NCBI GenBank assembly: GCA_963784995.1
Contig: CAWATZ010000006.1
Span: 930,001 to 994,000 of the forward strand
Origin: CAWATZ01 sp963784995
GTDB lineage: Bacteria; Planctomycetota; Planctomycetia; Gemmatales; Gemmataceae
Direction: 5' to 3'
Length of the DNA stretch: 64,000 bases
Shown: positions 18,228-28,251 of the stretch, piece by piece
Numbering within the stretch: the stretch's first letter is position 1
Layout: the number at the start of each line of letters is the position of its first letter
Position numbers and translations under genes: made by a program
The notes under the pieces: generated by a model
Database searches by the model: none
What the model was told of the DNA's origin: nothing
The model's input: the letters and a program-made list of their open reading frames with translations, nothing else

Positions 18228-18662
18228 CGACCCCTGCCGGCTTGCCCGGCAGGTGAAGCGTCTCTCCTCGACCCCTGCCGGCTTGCCCGGCAGGTGAAGC
18301 GTCTCTGCTCGACCCCTGCCGGCTTGCCCGGCAGGTGAAGAAGGTCTGAGGCTAGAAAGCACGGGCGGTATAACATTTCGCGCCTTCCTTTCTAGCTCCA
18401 GACCTGCTTCACCTGCCGGACAAGCCGGCAGGGGTCGTAGGAACAGGCGTTGCGGCCTCTTCTGTTCTAGCTCCAGACCTGCTTCACCTGCCGGACAAGC
18501 CGGCAGGGGTCGTAGGAACAAGCGTTGCGGCCTCTTCTGTTCTAGCTCCAGACCTGCTTCACCTGCCGGGCAAGCCGGCAGGGGTCGTAGGAACAGGCGT
18601 TGCGGCCTCTTCTGTTCTAGCTCCAGACCTGCTTCACCTGCCGGGCAAGCCGGCAGGGGTCG
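18228..18662. repeat. REP array 2 (right of the RAYT gene), mirror of array 1
   Basis: Three direct REPs (18228, 18269, 18310) are followed by four inverted ones (near 18408, 18483, 18558 and 18632) with the same spacer sequences as array 1 read backwards. The stretch from 18310 to 18437 is the exact mirror of 17179-17306. Together the two arrays form an inverted repeat of about 350 bases around the transposase. Confidence 0.9.
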
Positions 18663-18710
18663 TGCAACCACGTCTCTCCCTTCTGTACGAGCCCTTGCTA
18701 CAATACCATC

Positions 18711-21631
18711 ATGAAACCCTTCACCGACATGCAGCGGAACGCCGTCGCCCAGCACCTTCGCAAACATCTCCAGGGCGAGGTGCGCTTCGACCTCGCCTCG
18801 CGCAAGCTCTACAGCACCGACGCCAGCATCTATCAAATGGAGCCGCTGGGCGTGGTCATTCCGCGCACCCCGGACGACCTGGCGGTCTGCGTCCAGCTGG
18901 CCGCCGAGATGGAGGTCCCCATCACTGCGCGCGGCGGCGGCACCAGCCTGTCCGGGCAATCGATCGGCCCGGGCATCGTCATCGATTGCAGCAAGTACCT
19001 GAACAAGGTCCTCGACATCAACCCCGAGACCCTCTCCGGCGCATTCAGCCGGGGGTCGTCCTGGACCAGCTGAACCGGGCGGTCGGCGACCATGACCTGC
19101 TGTTCGGCCCCGAGGTCTCGACCAGCAGCCGGGCCAACCTCGGCGGCATGATGGGCAACAACTCCGCCGGCTCGCGCTCCATCGTCTACGGCAAGACCAT
19201 CGACCACGTCCTCCGCCTCCAGGTGATCCTCAGCGACGGCAGCCGGGCTGACCTTGGTCCGGTCACTCCCGAGGAATGGGAACGCAAGGCCCAGGGCAGC
19301 ACCCTGGAGGCCAGCGTCTATCAGCGAATCGCCGGGATCGTCCGCCGCAACCGGGACGAGATCGAGCGGCGGTTCCCGAAAATCCTGCGGCGGGTCAGCG
19401 GCTACAACCTCGACATCCTCTCCCAGGGCCTGTGCCGCAATGGCTACACTCAAACCAGCGCTCCGCTGGGCATGCACCAACTGATCATCGGCAGCGAAGG
19501 GACGCTGGCCCTGATCGCCGAGGCCGAGGTGAACCTGCTGCGCCGGCCGAAGGTGCGCGGCCTGCTCCTGCCGCAGTTCTCCTCCCTGGCCGCCTCGATG
19601 GACGCGGTGGAGGCTTGCCTGGAGCTGCAGCCCTCAGCCGTGGAAGTGCTGGACCAGTTATTGCTGGATTTAACCGCCGGCAACCTGGTTCATCGGGACA
19701 CCCTCAAGCTCATCCCGACCCACCCCAAGGCCCTCTTGATGGTCGAATTCTCCAGCGACGATCCGCTGGAGGTGTCCGACAAGATCGAGCGTCTGCAAAA
19801 GCGTCTGCAAGGCGTCAACGGCGTGATCGGTCTGACGCCGGCGCTCGACCCGGCGATCCGCGATCCGCTCTGGAACCTGCGTCGGGCGGCGATGCCGCTT
19901 TTGTACAGCATGCCCGGCGACAGCAAGCCGGTCACGTTTATCGAGGATTGCGCCGTCGCGCCGCAGCGGCTGCCCGAATTCATCGCCCGCTTCCGCGATC
20001 TGCTTCAGAGACACGGCACCGATGGGGCCTTCTACGGCCATGCCAGCGTCGGCTGTCTGCACATCCGGCCGCTCTTGAACCTGAAGGACCGCGGCGACGT
20101 GGTGCGGATGCGCGAGATCACCGAGGACGTGACCGACCTGGTGCTGGAGTACGGCGGCTCGCTGTCCGGCGAGCACGGCGACGGCTTTGCCCGCAGCGAG
20201 TGGAACGAGAAGATGTTCGGCCCGGTGGTCTACAACGCCTTCCGCGAGGTCAAGCAGGCGTTCGACCCGCGCGGCCTGCTCAACCCCGGCCGGGTGGTCA
20301 ACGCCCCGCCGATGACCGAGAACCTCCGCTTCCCGCCCAACTATGCTCCCATGCAGCTGGAGACGATCTTCGATTACAGCAAGCAGGAGGGTTTCGTCCG
20401 CTCGATCGAGATGTGCAACGGCAACGGCGCCTGCCGGAAGCAGCAGGGCGGCACGATGTGCCCGTCGTTCCGGGCGACGCTGGACGAGAAGGACAGCACC
20501 CGCGGCCGGGCCAACGCCCTGCGGCTGGCCCTGTCCGGCGAGCAGCCGCTGCGCGACCTGCGCAGCAGCTGGGTGCATGAGGTGTTCGACCTGTGCCTGA
20601 TGTGCAAGGCGTGCAAGGCCGAATGTCCGAGCAACGTGGACGTGGCCAAGCTCAAGGGTGAGTTCCTGCAGCTCTACTACCAGAAGCACCCCCGCCCGCT
20701 GGGCCATCTGCTTGTCGCCCACCTGCCGACGTTCAACCGCCTGGCCGCTCCGCTGGCCCCGCTGGTGAACTTCGTGCAGAACCGCCGGCTGTTCAAATGG
20801 GCCCTGGAGAAGATGGCCGGCATCGACCGCCGCCGCAGCCTGCCGAAACTGCACACGCGCCACTTCCGCTGGTGGTTCCGCTGGCATCGCCCCGACCCAC
20901 GGGCCGGCCAGAAGGGCCGGGTGATCCTGCTCGACGACTGCTTCACCACCTACAACGAGCCGGCCATCGGCCGGGCCACCGTGCGCGTGCTGGAGCGAGC
21001 CGGCTACCGCGTCGAGCTGGCCGGGATCTGCTGCGGCCGCACCCTGCTGAGCAAGGGCTTCCTGACCCAGACGCGGGCTTTGGTGCAATCGCAGGTCGCC
21101 GCCCTGGCCCGGCGCGTGGCGGGCGGCGTTCCCATCATCGGCCTGGAGCCAAGCTGCATCCTGACGCTGGCCGACGAGTGGACCGAGCTGCTGCCCGGAT
21201 CGGAGACGAAAAAGATCGCCGAGGTGGCGCAGCTGGCCGACTCCTGGCTGGTGAAGGAAGTGCAGGCGGGCCACTGCGAGCTGCCGCTGCTGCCGCGCCC
21301 GGGGCAGTGCGTGGTGCATGGGCACTGCCACCAGAAGGCGCTGGTGGGCACTGGTGGCACGGCGTCAGCGCTGAAGCTGGTGCCGGACCTGAAGGTGCAG
21401 GTTCTGGACACCGGCTGCTGCGGCATGGCCGGCTCGTTCGGCTATGAACACGAACACTTCGATCTGAGTACCAAGATCGCCGGGCTGTCGCTGCTTCCGG
21501 CCTTGGAGAAGGCACCGGAGGCGACGGTGGTCGCCCCCGGAACGTCGTGCCGACACCAGATCAAGGACCTGGCCCATCGGCGCGCGCTGCACCCGTTGGA
21601 GGTGCTGCACGAGCAGATGGGGCCGGGGTAA
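18711..21631 (+). CDS. FAD-linked oxidase fused to Fe-S oxidoreductase (GlcD-GlcF type), one frameshift
   Basis: About 973 residues. The N-terminal half is a PCMH-type FAD domain (VVIPRTPDDLAVCVQLA, ARGGGTSLSGQSIGPG, SSRANLGGMMGNNSAGSRS), closing with GGSLSGEHGDGFARSEW and the PGRVVNA end. The C-terminal half has a ferredoxin-like CLMCKACKAECPSNVDV cluster plus CCG-type motifs (GICCGRTLLSKGFL, DTGCCGMAGSFGYEH). This fused layout is that of D-lactate/2-hydroxyacid dehydrogenases such as YdiJ. One base is missing near 19048, where the frame moves from LSGAFSRG to IQPGVVLDQLN. The likely role is oxidation of a 2-hydroxy acid with electrons passed to the quinone pool. The substrate cannot be named. 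Confidence 0.85.
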
Positions 21632-21697
21632 TTGCGCTGCTACTCCACAAGGTGTCATGAAAGGTATCCTTGCCGACGCCCTATTGGGGAAGGATAG

Positions 21698-22402
21698 ATG
21701 GCCATGACTGAAGCCGAATGGTTGAGCTGCACCGACCCCAACCAGATGCTGAGGTTCTTGCAAGGGCGAGCCACCAACCGCAAACTCCGACTGTTCGCAG
21801 TTGCCTGCTGCTACCGGGTCTGGGACCACCTGACCGACCCGTACAGTTGGCAAGCCGTACAGATCAGCGAACGCTATGCGGACGGCAGAGCAAACGACGA
21901 GGAACTGGTAGCAGCTTTTCTGGCTGCTGACCGGGCTTACAGCACCCAGCGGCGACCGGGAGGCTTGCCGACGTGGCACGCTCTTGACGCCGCCCGTCTG
22001 GCGGCACACCCAGAGATGCGAGGTCTTGCCGATGGGACAGCCACCGCCGCAGCGATGGCGAGGGCTGGGAGCGGAGGAGATTTCTGGCAGCAATACGCCA
22101 CGGAGCAGGGGAACCAGTGTGTCTTGCTTCGAGACATCTTTGGCAATCCGTTCCGTCCTCTCCGGCCCCGGTCATTTCCTGCTCACGTCCTTGGCCTGGC
22201 GCAGACCTGTTACGATGCTTTCCCGCTAGTGAGCCAGGATCTTCTAATCTTAGCCGACGCACTGGAAGAACTGGGAGAAGAGCAAGCAGCGGCACACTGC
22301 CGGGAACCTCTTCATGCGAGGGGGTGTCACGTTCTGGACTGGGTTCTGGGCCGGTTGCCGTTCAGTCAGGATCCCCTCCCAGCAACCGCCGGCACCGAAT
22401 AG
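21698..22402 (+). CDS. MTEAEWL-family protein (Gemmataceae paralogue 2)
   Basis: A 234-residue protein with MTEAEWLSCTDPNQMLRFLQ at the N-terminus, RKLRLFAVACCYRVWDHL, VLLRDIFGNPFRP and LLILADALEELG in the order shared by the family. Start ATG 21698, or the second ATG at 21704, which matches the other paralogues. GGGGAAGGATAG precedes it. The C-terminus overlaps the convergent ADP-ribosylglycohydrolase gene by about 40 bases and lacks the conserved end of paralogues 1 and 3, so its tail may have been replaced. Confidence 0.7.
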   Translation: MAMTEAEWLSCTDPNQMLRFLQGRATNRKLRLFAVACCYRVWDHLTDPYSWQAVQISERYADGRANDEELVAAFLAADRAYSTQRRPGGLPTWHALDAARLAAHPEMRGLADGTATAAAMARAGSGGDFWQQYATEQGNQCVLLRDIFGNPFRPLRPRSFPAHVLGLAQTCYDAFPLVSQDLLILADALEELGEEQAAAHCREPLHARGCHVLDWVLGRLPFSQDPLPATAGTE

Positions 22403-23367
22403 CCAGCTGCCGCAAGCGCCGCGAATGCAGCACTCCCTCGGCCAGATGCGCTGGAATGGCATCCACTCCCAGCTGGGCTCCCATCAGCGCCAACGATGGC
22501 GCCAAGAGTGTCCACGTCCCCGCCCAGGCGGATTGCCGCGGCCACGGCGCTGCTCCAGGAATCCGGCTGAGTGATCACGGCCCACAGCGACGCCAGCACG
22601 GTCGGAATCACAAAGGGCGTGATGATCACACGGTCGAACTCTGGTCGCGGACTGCCCGACCAGGCCACGAACTCCAGGGCCTGGCTGGCCCCAGCCGCGA
22701 TCCGCTCAGGAAGCTGCTCAACCAGATCGGCCAGGGGTTTGTGAAGTGAGCGAACGTCTCTGGCGATCCCCTGGCAGAGCGGCACTGGATCGATTCTCGG
22801 ATTCCCGGCCAGAATGCGGGCAGCGGAGGCGATGGCCACGCCGCCAGCGATGCTGCGCGGGTCCTGGTGGGTGATGCGGGAAACGTCCGCGACCACCGCC
22901 GGCAATTCGTCGGGCTTGTGGAGAAAAAACAGCCCAAGGGCCGCCGTCCGCATGGCCGTCCCATTCCCGGCCTGCCCAACGGGAGCGCCTGAGCAAGTCC
23001 AGTTCACCCCCGCCAGCAACTGGTCCGCGGCAAAGGTGCAGGCCCCGCCGGGACCGACGACAGCTTGCGTCTTCCACAGCCGGGCAATGGACTGAGCAAT
23101 GTCCGAAGGATCGATCCGGCCCAGGCGAACCACCGATTCCAGAGTGGCGATCGTCAGCTGAGTGTCGTCAGTGTACTGCCCCTTGGGGTAGCCCTCAAAC
23201 TCCGCGAAATCGGCCAGCAACGACTCACGCTCGGGAATGCACTCGGACCAGAGCCCCTCAAAGGGCGCCCCAAGTGCGTCTCCCACGGCGCAACCCAGAA
23301 CACAGCCGATGACCTGGTCTCGCAGTCGCGGAACGGGTAGTCCCATTTCGGGAGATGACACCGCCAT
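22362..23367 (-). CDS. ADP-ribosylglycohydrolase family protein, frameshift near 3' end
   Basis: Removes or hydrolyses ADP-ribose groups in characterised family members (DraG, ARH). Seen in order: RDQVIGCVLGCAVGDALGAP; the metal-binding GQYTDDTQLTIA; GNGTAMRTAALG; and GGDVDTLGAIVGA with the second metal-ligand aspartates. Just after that motif the listed frame turns into low-quality sequence. One extra base near 22486 restores LMGAQLGVDAIPAHL and LRQLAIRCRRLLGG, ending at a TGA at 22362-22364. The start MAVSSPEMGLPV is preceded by GGGAGG; a TTG twelve codons earlier is less likely. About 335 residues once corrected, normal for the family. Confidence 0.85.
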
Positions 23368-23476
23368 CCCGATCATCCTCCCTTTGAATTGAGGCGACCC
23401 CAACCGACCTCTCCGCCGTCGGCCTGGGATCGAGCAATGATTTTATTCCTGAAGACGAGTCGCCGCAAGGAAGCCG

Positions 23477-23550
23477 AAGTAGCGGTTCCGACCGAGGAGG
23501 AATAAGATTGACCTGTGTCCGTCGCTGGTCGCCTGGCCCGAGCAAGGAAT
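23477..23550 (+). promoter_or_regulatory. Shared leader segment (repeat G), copy 1
   Basis: The sequence gaagtagcggttccgaccg, followed by ataagattgacctgtgtcc and a tggtcg block, recurs at 24563-24640 upstream of the DUF3179 gene. In both places it ends shortly before the start codon of the downstream gene. It may hold a common promoter, or be a footprint of a local duplication. Confidence 0.45.
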
Positions 23551-23582
23551 CGCGCGGGCCTTGGGAGGAAGGAAAGACGGCC

Positions 23583-24305
23583 ATGACTGAGGCCGAGTGG
23601 CTCACCTGCAACGACCCGAGGCCAATGCTGGACTTCTTGCGCGGGAAGGCCAGCGAGCGGAAGGTGCGGCTATTCGCCGTGGCCTGTTGCCGGCGTGTCT
23701 GGCATTTGCTGGATGACCACAGCCGGACCGCCGTGGAAGTGGTTGAGCGGCACGATGGCCCGAATCGCATCGAGCTTTGGGCTGTCGCAGAAATGCAGCA
23801 ACGCCTTGGGGACCACAGAGCCAGCCAGCCTCTGCTGATGGAGCTGCCGCAGTGGTGGCTGGTGGCGACGACCCTCTTGTCCGGGCAAATCGAAAACGCG
23901 AAACAGCTGGTCGCTCGAATCGTCAGGTCACTGCACGCAATGGCCAACGACACTCGTGCGGCAGCATTCGCAACGCCAGGGGATGAAGTTCGGGCCGCCA
24001 GGGCGGCGTGAGAAACGGCGCAGATGGCAGTCGCTTACGAGCAGGACATGCAGAGCTGCCTGCTGCGGGAAATCCTTAGCAACCCATTCGTCCCCACGTC
24101 TCTCGATCCCGCCTGGCAGAAGCCGGACGTCCTCATCATGGCCCGGGCCATCTACGAGGAGCGAGCCTTCGACCGTCTTCCTCGCCTTGCCGAAGCCCTC
24201 GAAGACGCTGGCTGCACCGACCCGGACATTCTCGGCCACTTACGTCAGCCTGGATTGCACGTTCGCGGTTGCTGGACCATCGATTTACTTCTGGGCAACG
24301 AATGA
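23583..24305 (+). pseudogene. MTEAEWL-family protein (paralogue 3) with in-frame TGA
   Basis: Starts MTEAEWLTCNDPRPMLDFLR after GGGAGGAAAG and keeps RKVRLFAVACCRRVWHLL. A TGA at 24009-24011 interrupts the frame after VRAARAA. The same frame then continues without a shift (ETAQMAVAYEQDMQSC, LLREILSNPF, RLAEALEDAGC, HVRGCWTIDLLLGNE), exactly the family C-terminus. A Trp-to-stop change is the simplest reading. An ATG at 24024 might produce the C-terminal piece alone. No hairpin feature or active-site logic suggests recoding here. Confidence 0.65.
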
Positions 24306-24642
24306 CTCCGGCCCGCCTTCCCCGAATACCCTGGCAGATGGCAGGCACGCAGGAAAATGACGCCCAAACGACCATCTCCGACAGCGTCAGGCACGCACTG
24401 GCCTCTCGGCCATCGGCAGAAAGTTGGCAGGCAGCCCATCGCACCTGGCAGGCAGGTCCGCGCTTCAGCACTGTTTCCCTTTCTTGCGCTACCTGTCCAG
24501 TTCCGCGCGGAACATCGCAATCCGCGGAACTCCCGCCCAAGAGTCAGCCGGCGAGGAGTCACTGAAGTAGCTGTTCCGACCGCGGATGGATAAGATGGGC
24601 CTGTGTCCCCTTGGTCGTCTGACCCTGGTAAGGAGTCGCGCC
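24306..24642. other. Intergenic region without a gene
   Basis: No frame with codon usage or similarity to known families was seen. The last 80 bases (24563-24640) are copy 2 of the shared leader segment found upstream of 23583. A CGCGGAAC...TCCGCGGAAC short repeat occurs around 24500-24530. Confidence 0.5.
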
Positions 24643-25641
24643 GTGAGACTTGTGGCTTCTTGTGTCCCGCTCCTTCTGATCGTTCCGGCTCTGCACGCCG
24701 AGCCGACTCTCATCGCCCGCCCCGATGCGTTCAAGACCCTGGTCAACCCCGAATGTTCGCACTGCGTGGACGAGGCCAGGCGGCGGGCCGGGGAGCTGCG
24801 GGACGATGACCGGGTGCTGGCCTGGATTCGAGGCTACTCGGACGGCGGGGCCGTGCCGATCCGCTTCTTCCTCAACCCGTATCGGGTCATCTCCGACACC
24901 TACGGCGTCTTCGTCTACGACCCGGACGCGGGGTTCGCCCGGGGGTTCGCCCCGTCGCTCGACTTCCGCTTCCACGGTTGGCGGAAGGGCGTCATGGTCA
25001 TGCGGAACAAGGACGGCACGCTGTACTCGTGCTTGACCGGGATCGCCTTCGACGGTCCGAAAAAGGGAGAGCGGCTCAAGCCGGTCCCGACCCTGGCGAC
25101 GGATTGGGGCGACTGGCTGAAGCGTTACCCCAGAGGGGTCGCCTACAAGATGTTCGAGAAGTATCAGCCCGTCGAGCTGCCGAGCAAGCCTAACGAGGAC
25201 TCGGTCAAGAGCCGGGGGCCGCTGGACAAGCGGCTGCCCGAGGGTACGGCGGTCCTGGGCGTAGTCGCGGGTAAGACCGGCCGGGCCTACCCGCTGGAGA
25301 AGATTGCCAGGGCGGGACTGATCCGCGAGAAGCTCGATGGGGAGCCCTGCGTCGTCCTGTGGCAGGGCCCCACCCGAACGGCGGCAGCGTATCGGCCCAT
25401 CGCCACGCCTCCGAAGAAGGACAGCGGCAAGCCCCGAACCGTCACGCTGGAGAGAGACGGCAAGGCGGCCGCCGCTCCCTTCACCGACAAGGAAACCGGC
25501 TCGCGCTGGGACGTGGCGGGCCGGGCCGTCGAGGGCGAGCTGAAAGGCTGGACGCTGGAGTGGCTGGACGGCACCCAGGTAAAGTGGTTCGCCTGGGCGG
25601 CGGAATACCCCGAGACTTCGATCTATCGGGCCAGGGAGTGA
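24643..25641 (+). CDS. DUF3179-family secreted protein
   Basis: A 332-residue protein. It starts at GTG 24643, with AAGGAG eight bases upstream, which gives a clean signal peptide (VASCVPLLLIVPALHAEP). The body matches DUF3179: VISDTYGVFVYDPDAG, RFHGWRKGVMVMRNKDGTLYS, CLTGIAFDGPKKGERLKPVP and WGDWLKRYPRG, and later GTAVLGVVAGKTGRAYPLEK and the closing strands. The family is widespread and has no settled function; it is exported and may be extracytoplasmic. It shares an upstream segment with the preceding paralogue gene but is otherwise unrelated to it. Confidence 0.8.
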   Translation: MRLVASCVPLLLIVPALHAEPTLIARPDAFKTLVNPECSHCVDEARRRAGELRDDDRVLAWIRGYSDGGAVPIRFFLNPYRVISDTYGVFVYDPDAGFARGFAPSLDFRFHGWRKGVMVMRNKDGTLYSCLTGIAFDGPKKGERLKPVPTLATDWGDWLKRYPRGVAYKMFEKYQPVELPSKPNEDSVKSRGPLDKRLPEGTAVLGVVAGKTGRAYPLEKIARAGLIREKLDGEPCVVLWQGPTRTAAAYRPIATPPKKDSGKPRTVTLERDGKAAAAPFTDKETGSRWDVAGRAVEGELKGWTLEWLDGTQVKWFAWAAEYPETSIYRARE

Positions 25642-25651
25642 CCGAACGCCG

Positions 25652-26359
25652 TTATTCAGAGTAGTTTCCGATCCCTGAGACGGTTCCGTCCTCGCGCCGG
25701 AAGGTTTCACTGCCGGAAGGATTGGAAACCGGTGAACGAATCCGAAACCGCGGCGAGATCGTGATGGCTTGCACATGTTCGGCGGACATCTTGTGCAAGT
25801 CGGCTTCCAGCCAGGCAACGTCAGCGGCTCGGCCCAACTGGTGGGCGCGCTGCAGCCAGTTCGCCAGCGCCTTGCGCCAGGACGCCGTGGCCGGCAAGGC
25901 GAAATCGCGGGTGAGGGCGGCCGCTTCTTCCAGGGCGCGAAGTGCCTCGTCGTGCTTGCTCTGACCGAACAGGCTTTCGGCCAGGTCCATCACCGGATCG
26001 CGCAAATCGGGCCGATGCAGGGAACCGTGCTTGCCTACCAGATCAAGATGTTTCCGCAGCAGCTGTTCCGCCTGGGAAAACTCACCCCGCACCAGATTCA
26101 GCTTGGCCCGGACAGGAAGGGAGAACGGATTGTCCGGGTCCTTGATCTTGTCAAGCTCGTTGCTGGCAAGTGTCAATTGTCCCTGGGCATGCAGCAGGTG
26201 AGCCCGAACCACGCAGTAATGATCCCCAAGCTGGCTGTGGGGTTTTCGCAGTTTGCCGAAGAGCGCGTCCGCTTCCTCCAGGTGATCGGCTGCCAGGGCC
26301 AACTCCTCCACATGTACGAACAAGGCGCCAAGATTGACGTGCAAAAGGCATTCGATCAA
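25652..26359 (-). CDS. TPR-repeat protein, probably 5'-truncated
   Basis: Helical repeats of the TPR type fill residues 1-190: LEEADALFGKLRKPHSQLGD, AEQLLRKHLDLVGKHGS and DEALRALEEAAALTRDF. The only start in this frame is a TTG at 26359. Upstream in frame the protein-like sequence NPDTGTPTDPALIECLLHVN continues to a TAG near 26428 without ATG or ribosome site. The usual kinase or WD40 partner domain of planctomycete TPR proteins is missing. It is likely the 3' end of a longer gene. Confidence 0.55.
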   Translation of the reverse strand: MIECLLHVNLGALFVHVEELALAADHLEEADALFGKLRKPHSQLGDHYCVVRAHLLHAQGQLTLASNELDKIKDPDNPFSLPVRAKLNLVRGEFSQAEQLLRKHLDLVGKHGSLHRPDLRDPVMDLAESLFGQSKHDEALRALEEAAALTRDFALPATASWRKALANWLQRAHQLGRAADVAWLEADLHKMSAEHVQAITISPRFRIRSPVSNPSGSETFRREDGTVSGIGNYSE

Positions 26360-26613
26360 TGCTGGGTCGGTTGGAGTTCCAGTATCCGGATTGATGCCGC
26401 CGTTGACATGGTCTGGGTTCCAGGAGGACTATCTTCGGCGGCGAAAACCGGCTGGCGTGACAATCATAGCGATTGTACGGCAGCCGGCCGTTCAATGGAA
26501 CGGATGCAAGAACTTCTGGCAAAAACGCCACGTACACGAGTATGCTCAAGACGACACTGGGAGACAACGATGACCGTCCAGACGGACTGAAAGTCGGTGA
26601 TCAGGAGGTTTTT
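26360..26613. other. Region between truncated genes
   Basis: The first 70 bases carry the upstream part of the TPR frame described at 25652-26359. No other convincing frame or repeat was seen. The ribosome site of the following short secreted-protein gene (AGGAGG) ends the region. Confidence 0.4.
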
Positions 26614-26727
26614 ATGAAGCGATCGTTGTCGGCGTTACCCGTCGTTGCTGCCGCTGTTGCTCTGATGCTCGGCCTGGGCGCCAGGCTCCAGGCCGCCGAC
26701 GAAAAACCCTGCCCGTCACGGATTTAG
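26614..26727 (+). pseudogene. Truncated exported protein (signal peptide only)
   Basis: Starts MKRSLSALPVVAAAVALMLG after TCAGGAGGTTTTT and has a complete signal peptide ending GARLQAADE. It stops after KPCPSRI, ten residues later. Repeat A sequence and a transposase fragment begin within a few bases of the stop, so the mature part was probably lost by insertion or deletion. Confidence 0.6.
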
Positions 26728-26734
26728 GGGAAGT

Positions 26735-26885
26735 GCCAAACGAGGGCAGGAAGGGACGGCGTGTGCTGCTGGCGTGGTGGCGGTGTCGCTTTTTTGTCAT
26801 CGCTGGGGCAAGCACGGACACGCCAGGGCATTTCCTGGCGACACCGCCAGCATTTTGCCGCCGTTGGCGGTGTGGCGGCCTCCAA
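26735..26885. repeat. Dispersed repeat A, partial copy 4
   Basis: Only the second half of repeat A is present: the gtcgcttttttgtcat core, ggacacgcc...ggcat and gttggcggtgtggcggcctc. It ends where the transposase reading frame begins. Confidence 0.75.
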
Positions 26886-27513
26886 CGCCTGCGCGAGTGG
26901 TACTGCGAAGCCGACGCCAAGACCGGCACGCACCGCCGCCAACTCGATGTCCAGACCTGCTTCTCGCCCCTGCTCCACTGGGTCTTGAGCGATTGGCCTG
27001 GCCGCCAGGTGGCCTTGGCCCTGGATGCCACCACTCTGGGGCAACGCTTTACCACCCTGGCCATCAGCGTGCTGTACCGCGGCTGTGCCGTCCCCGTCGC
27101 CTGGAAGATCCTGCCCGCGTTGGGCACCAATTCCTGGAAAGACCAGTGGCAGCGGCTGCTGCTGGACTTCTACCGCCAGTTACCCAAGGGCTGGACCGTG
27201 ATCGTGCTGACCGACCGCGGCCTGTATGCCAAATGGCTCTTCCAGGCCATCCAGAAGCGCGGTTGGCACCCCCTTCATGCGCATCAGCAACAACGGCAGT
27301 TTCCGGCCCGACGGCGAGAAGCAACGGCGGCCGCTGTCGTTTGTGCCCCGCGTGGGCACGGCCTGGCAGGGCCAAGGCCAGGCCTTCAAGGATGCTCCCA
27401 AACGACTGCGTTGCACCCTGCTGGCCCGCTGGGATGCGGGGTACGCCGATCCGTGGTTGGTGCTGACCGACTTGCCGCCCGAGCAAGCCGAGGTCTGCTG
27501 GTACGGGCTGCAC
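26886..27513 (+). mobile_element. IS4-superfamily transposase fragment
   Basis: DDE transposase sequence without its ends. It starts in LREWYCEADAKTGTHRRQ, followed by VALALDATTLGQRFT with the first catalytic Asp and VIVLTDRGLYAKWLFQ with the second. A +1 frameshift follows near 27275, then MRISNNGSFRPDGEKQRRPL and LVLTDLPPEQAEVCWYGL. It stops where the Y-(2)-R-(3)-E helix with the catalytic Glu should come, so it is inactive. The 5' side is fused to repeat A copy 4. Confidence 0.75.
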
Positions 27514-27609
27514 CAGCCGCCTGACCGTTCTGCTGACACCAAACCTCCCCCAGTAAGCGACCCCTCTCTCCAGCAGGGAGAGGGAAGACCGATTGACGCG
27601 TCTCCTTCC

Positions 27610-28086
27610 TCAGCGGCCGGTGAACCAGGCCATCTCGGGCATTGGCTCGCCGCCGCTTTGCAGTTCAACGAAGCGCAGGTAATTGAGGAACCGACTGAAG
27701 ACGACGCCGGCCTCTTCCTTGCGCTGCCGGCCCTTGCGCATCAGTTCCCAGGCCAGCTGATTCGCAGATTTGACCCGGGCCGGATCGACCTGGAGATAGC
27801 GGGCAACGCGCTCCAGGCCAAACTGGGCCACGGCCTCACCCATCATCCAGTCGATGCGCTTCTGCATGCCAGCGTCGGGGCGATTGTTGTTCGTGCTGCT
27901 GTAGTAATCGCCGCTGCCGGCCTCGATGAAGGCGCAGTAAACGCGGTTAACGTCGGAGCCGCTGGCCACCACCGCCTGCAGCCGGTTGTTGGCCAGCTCG
28001 ACGTAGGGCGAGGTGGCCACGTCGCGCTTGCCGGAGGGAGCCGGGCTCGGAACCAGCGAGGTGTTTTCAGGGGAAGCGTCAGCCAT
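27610..28086 (-). CDS. Conserved hypothetical protein
   Basis: A 158-residue protein starting MADASPENTSLVPSP, with a Pro/Ser-rich leader of about 30 residues and then an alpha-helical domain (NRLQAVVASGSDVNRVYCAF, MQKRIDWMMGEAVAQFGLER, VFSRFLNYLRFVELQSGG). Start ATG 28086; GAGGG lies about nine bases upstream. No signal peptide or metal site. The function is unknown. It is divergent from the CxxCH protein gene, with 165 bases between. Confidence 0.6.
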   Translation of the reverse strand: MADASPENTSLVPSPAPSGKRDVATSPYVELANNRLQAVVASGSDVNRVYCAFIEAGSGDYYSSTNNNRPDAGMQKRIDWMMGEAVAQFGLERVARYLQVDPARVKSANQLAWELMRKGRQRKEEAGVVFSRFLNYLRFVELQSGGEPMPEMAWFTGR

Positions 28087-28251
28087 GAGCAGGCCCTCGG
28101 AGTAAAAGACCTGGGGAATAGTGTAGCGACCCGACCCGGCAAGGGAAACGATTCCTGGCAGCGCTGGCCGTTTTAATGCTTGCTCATCTGGTCCCGGCGT
28201 GGGATGATGCGGTTGGCTCTGGATGCTCGCCCGAACCGGGAGTAACCTGCG

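Noticed and set aside
17847..18959. Minus-strand ORF of 370 codons with repeated RPLPACPAGEAG units
   Set aside because: It is the translation of the REP array and the antisense of the RAYT and oxidoreductase genes. No start signal or protein logic.
19670..21331. Minus-strand ORF of 553 codons
   Set aside because: Antisense of the GlcD/GlcF-type gene. Composition is that of a shadow frame.
24009..24011. Second selenocysteine UGA
   Set aside because: The position is not an active-site Cys in any recognised family and no hairpin of the right kind was seen. A Trp-to-stop mutation is simpler.
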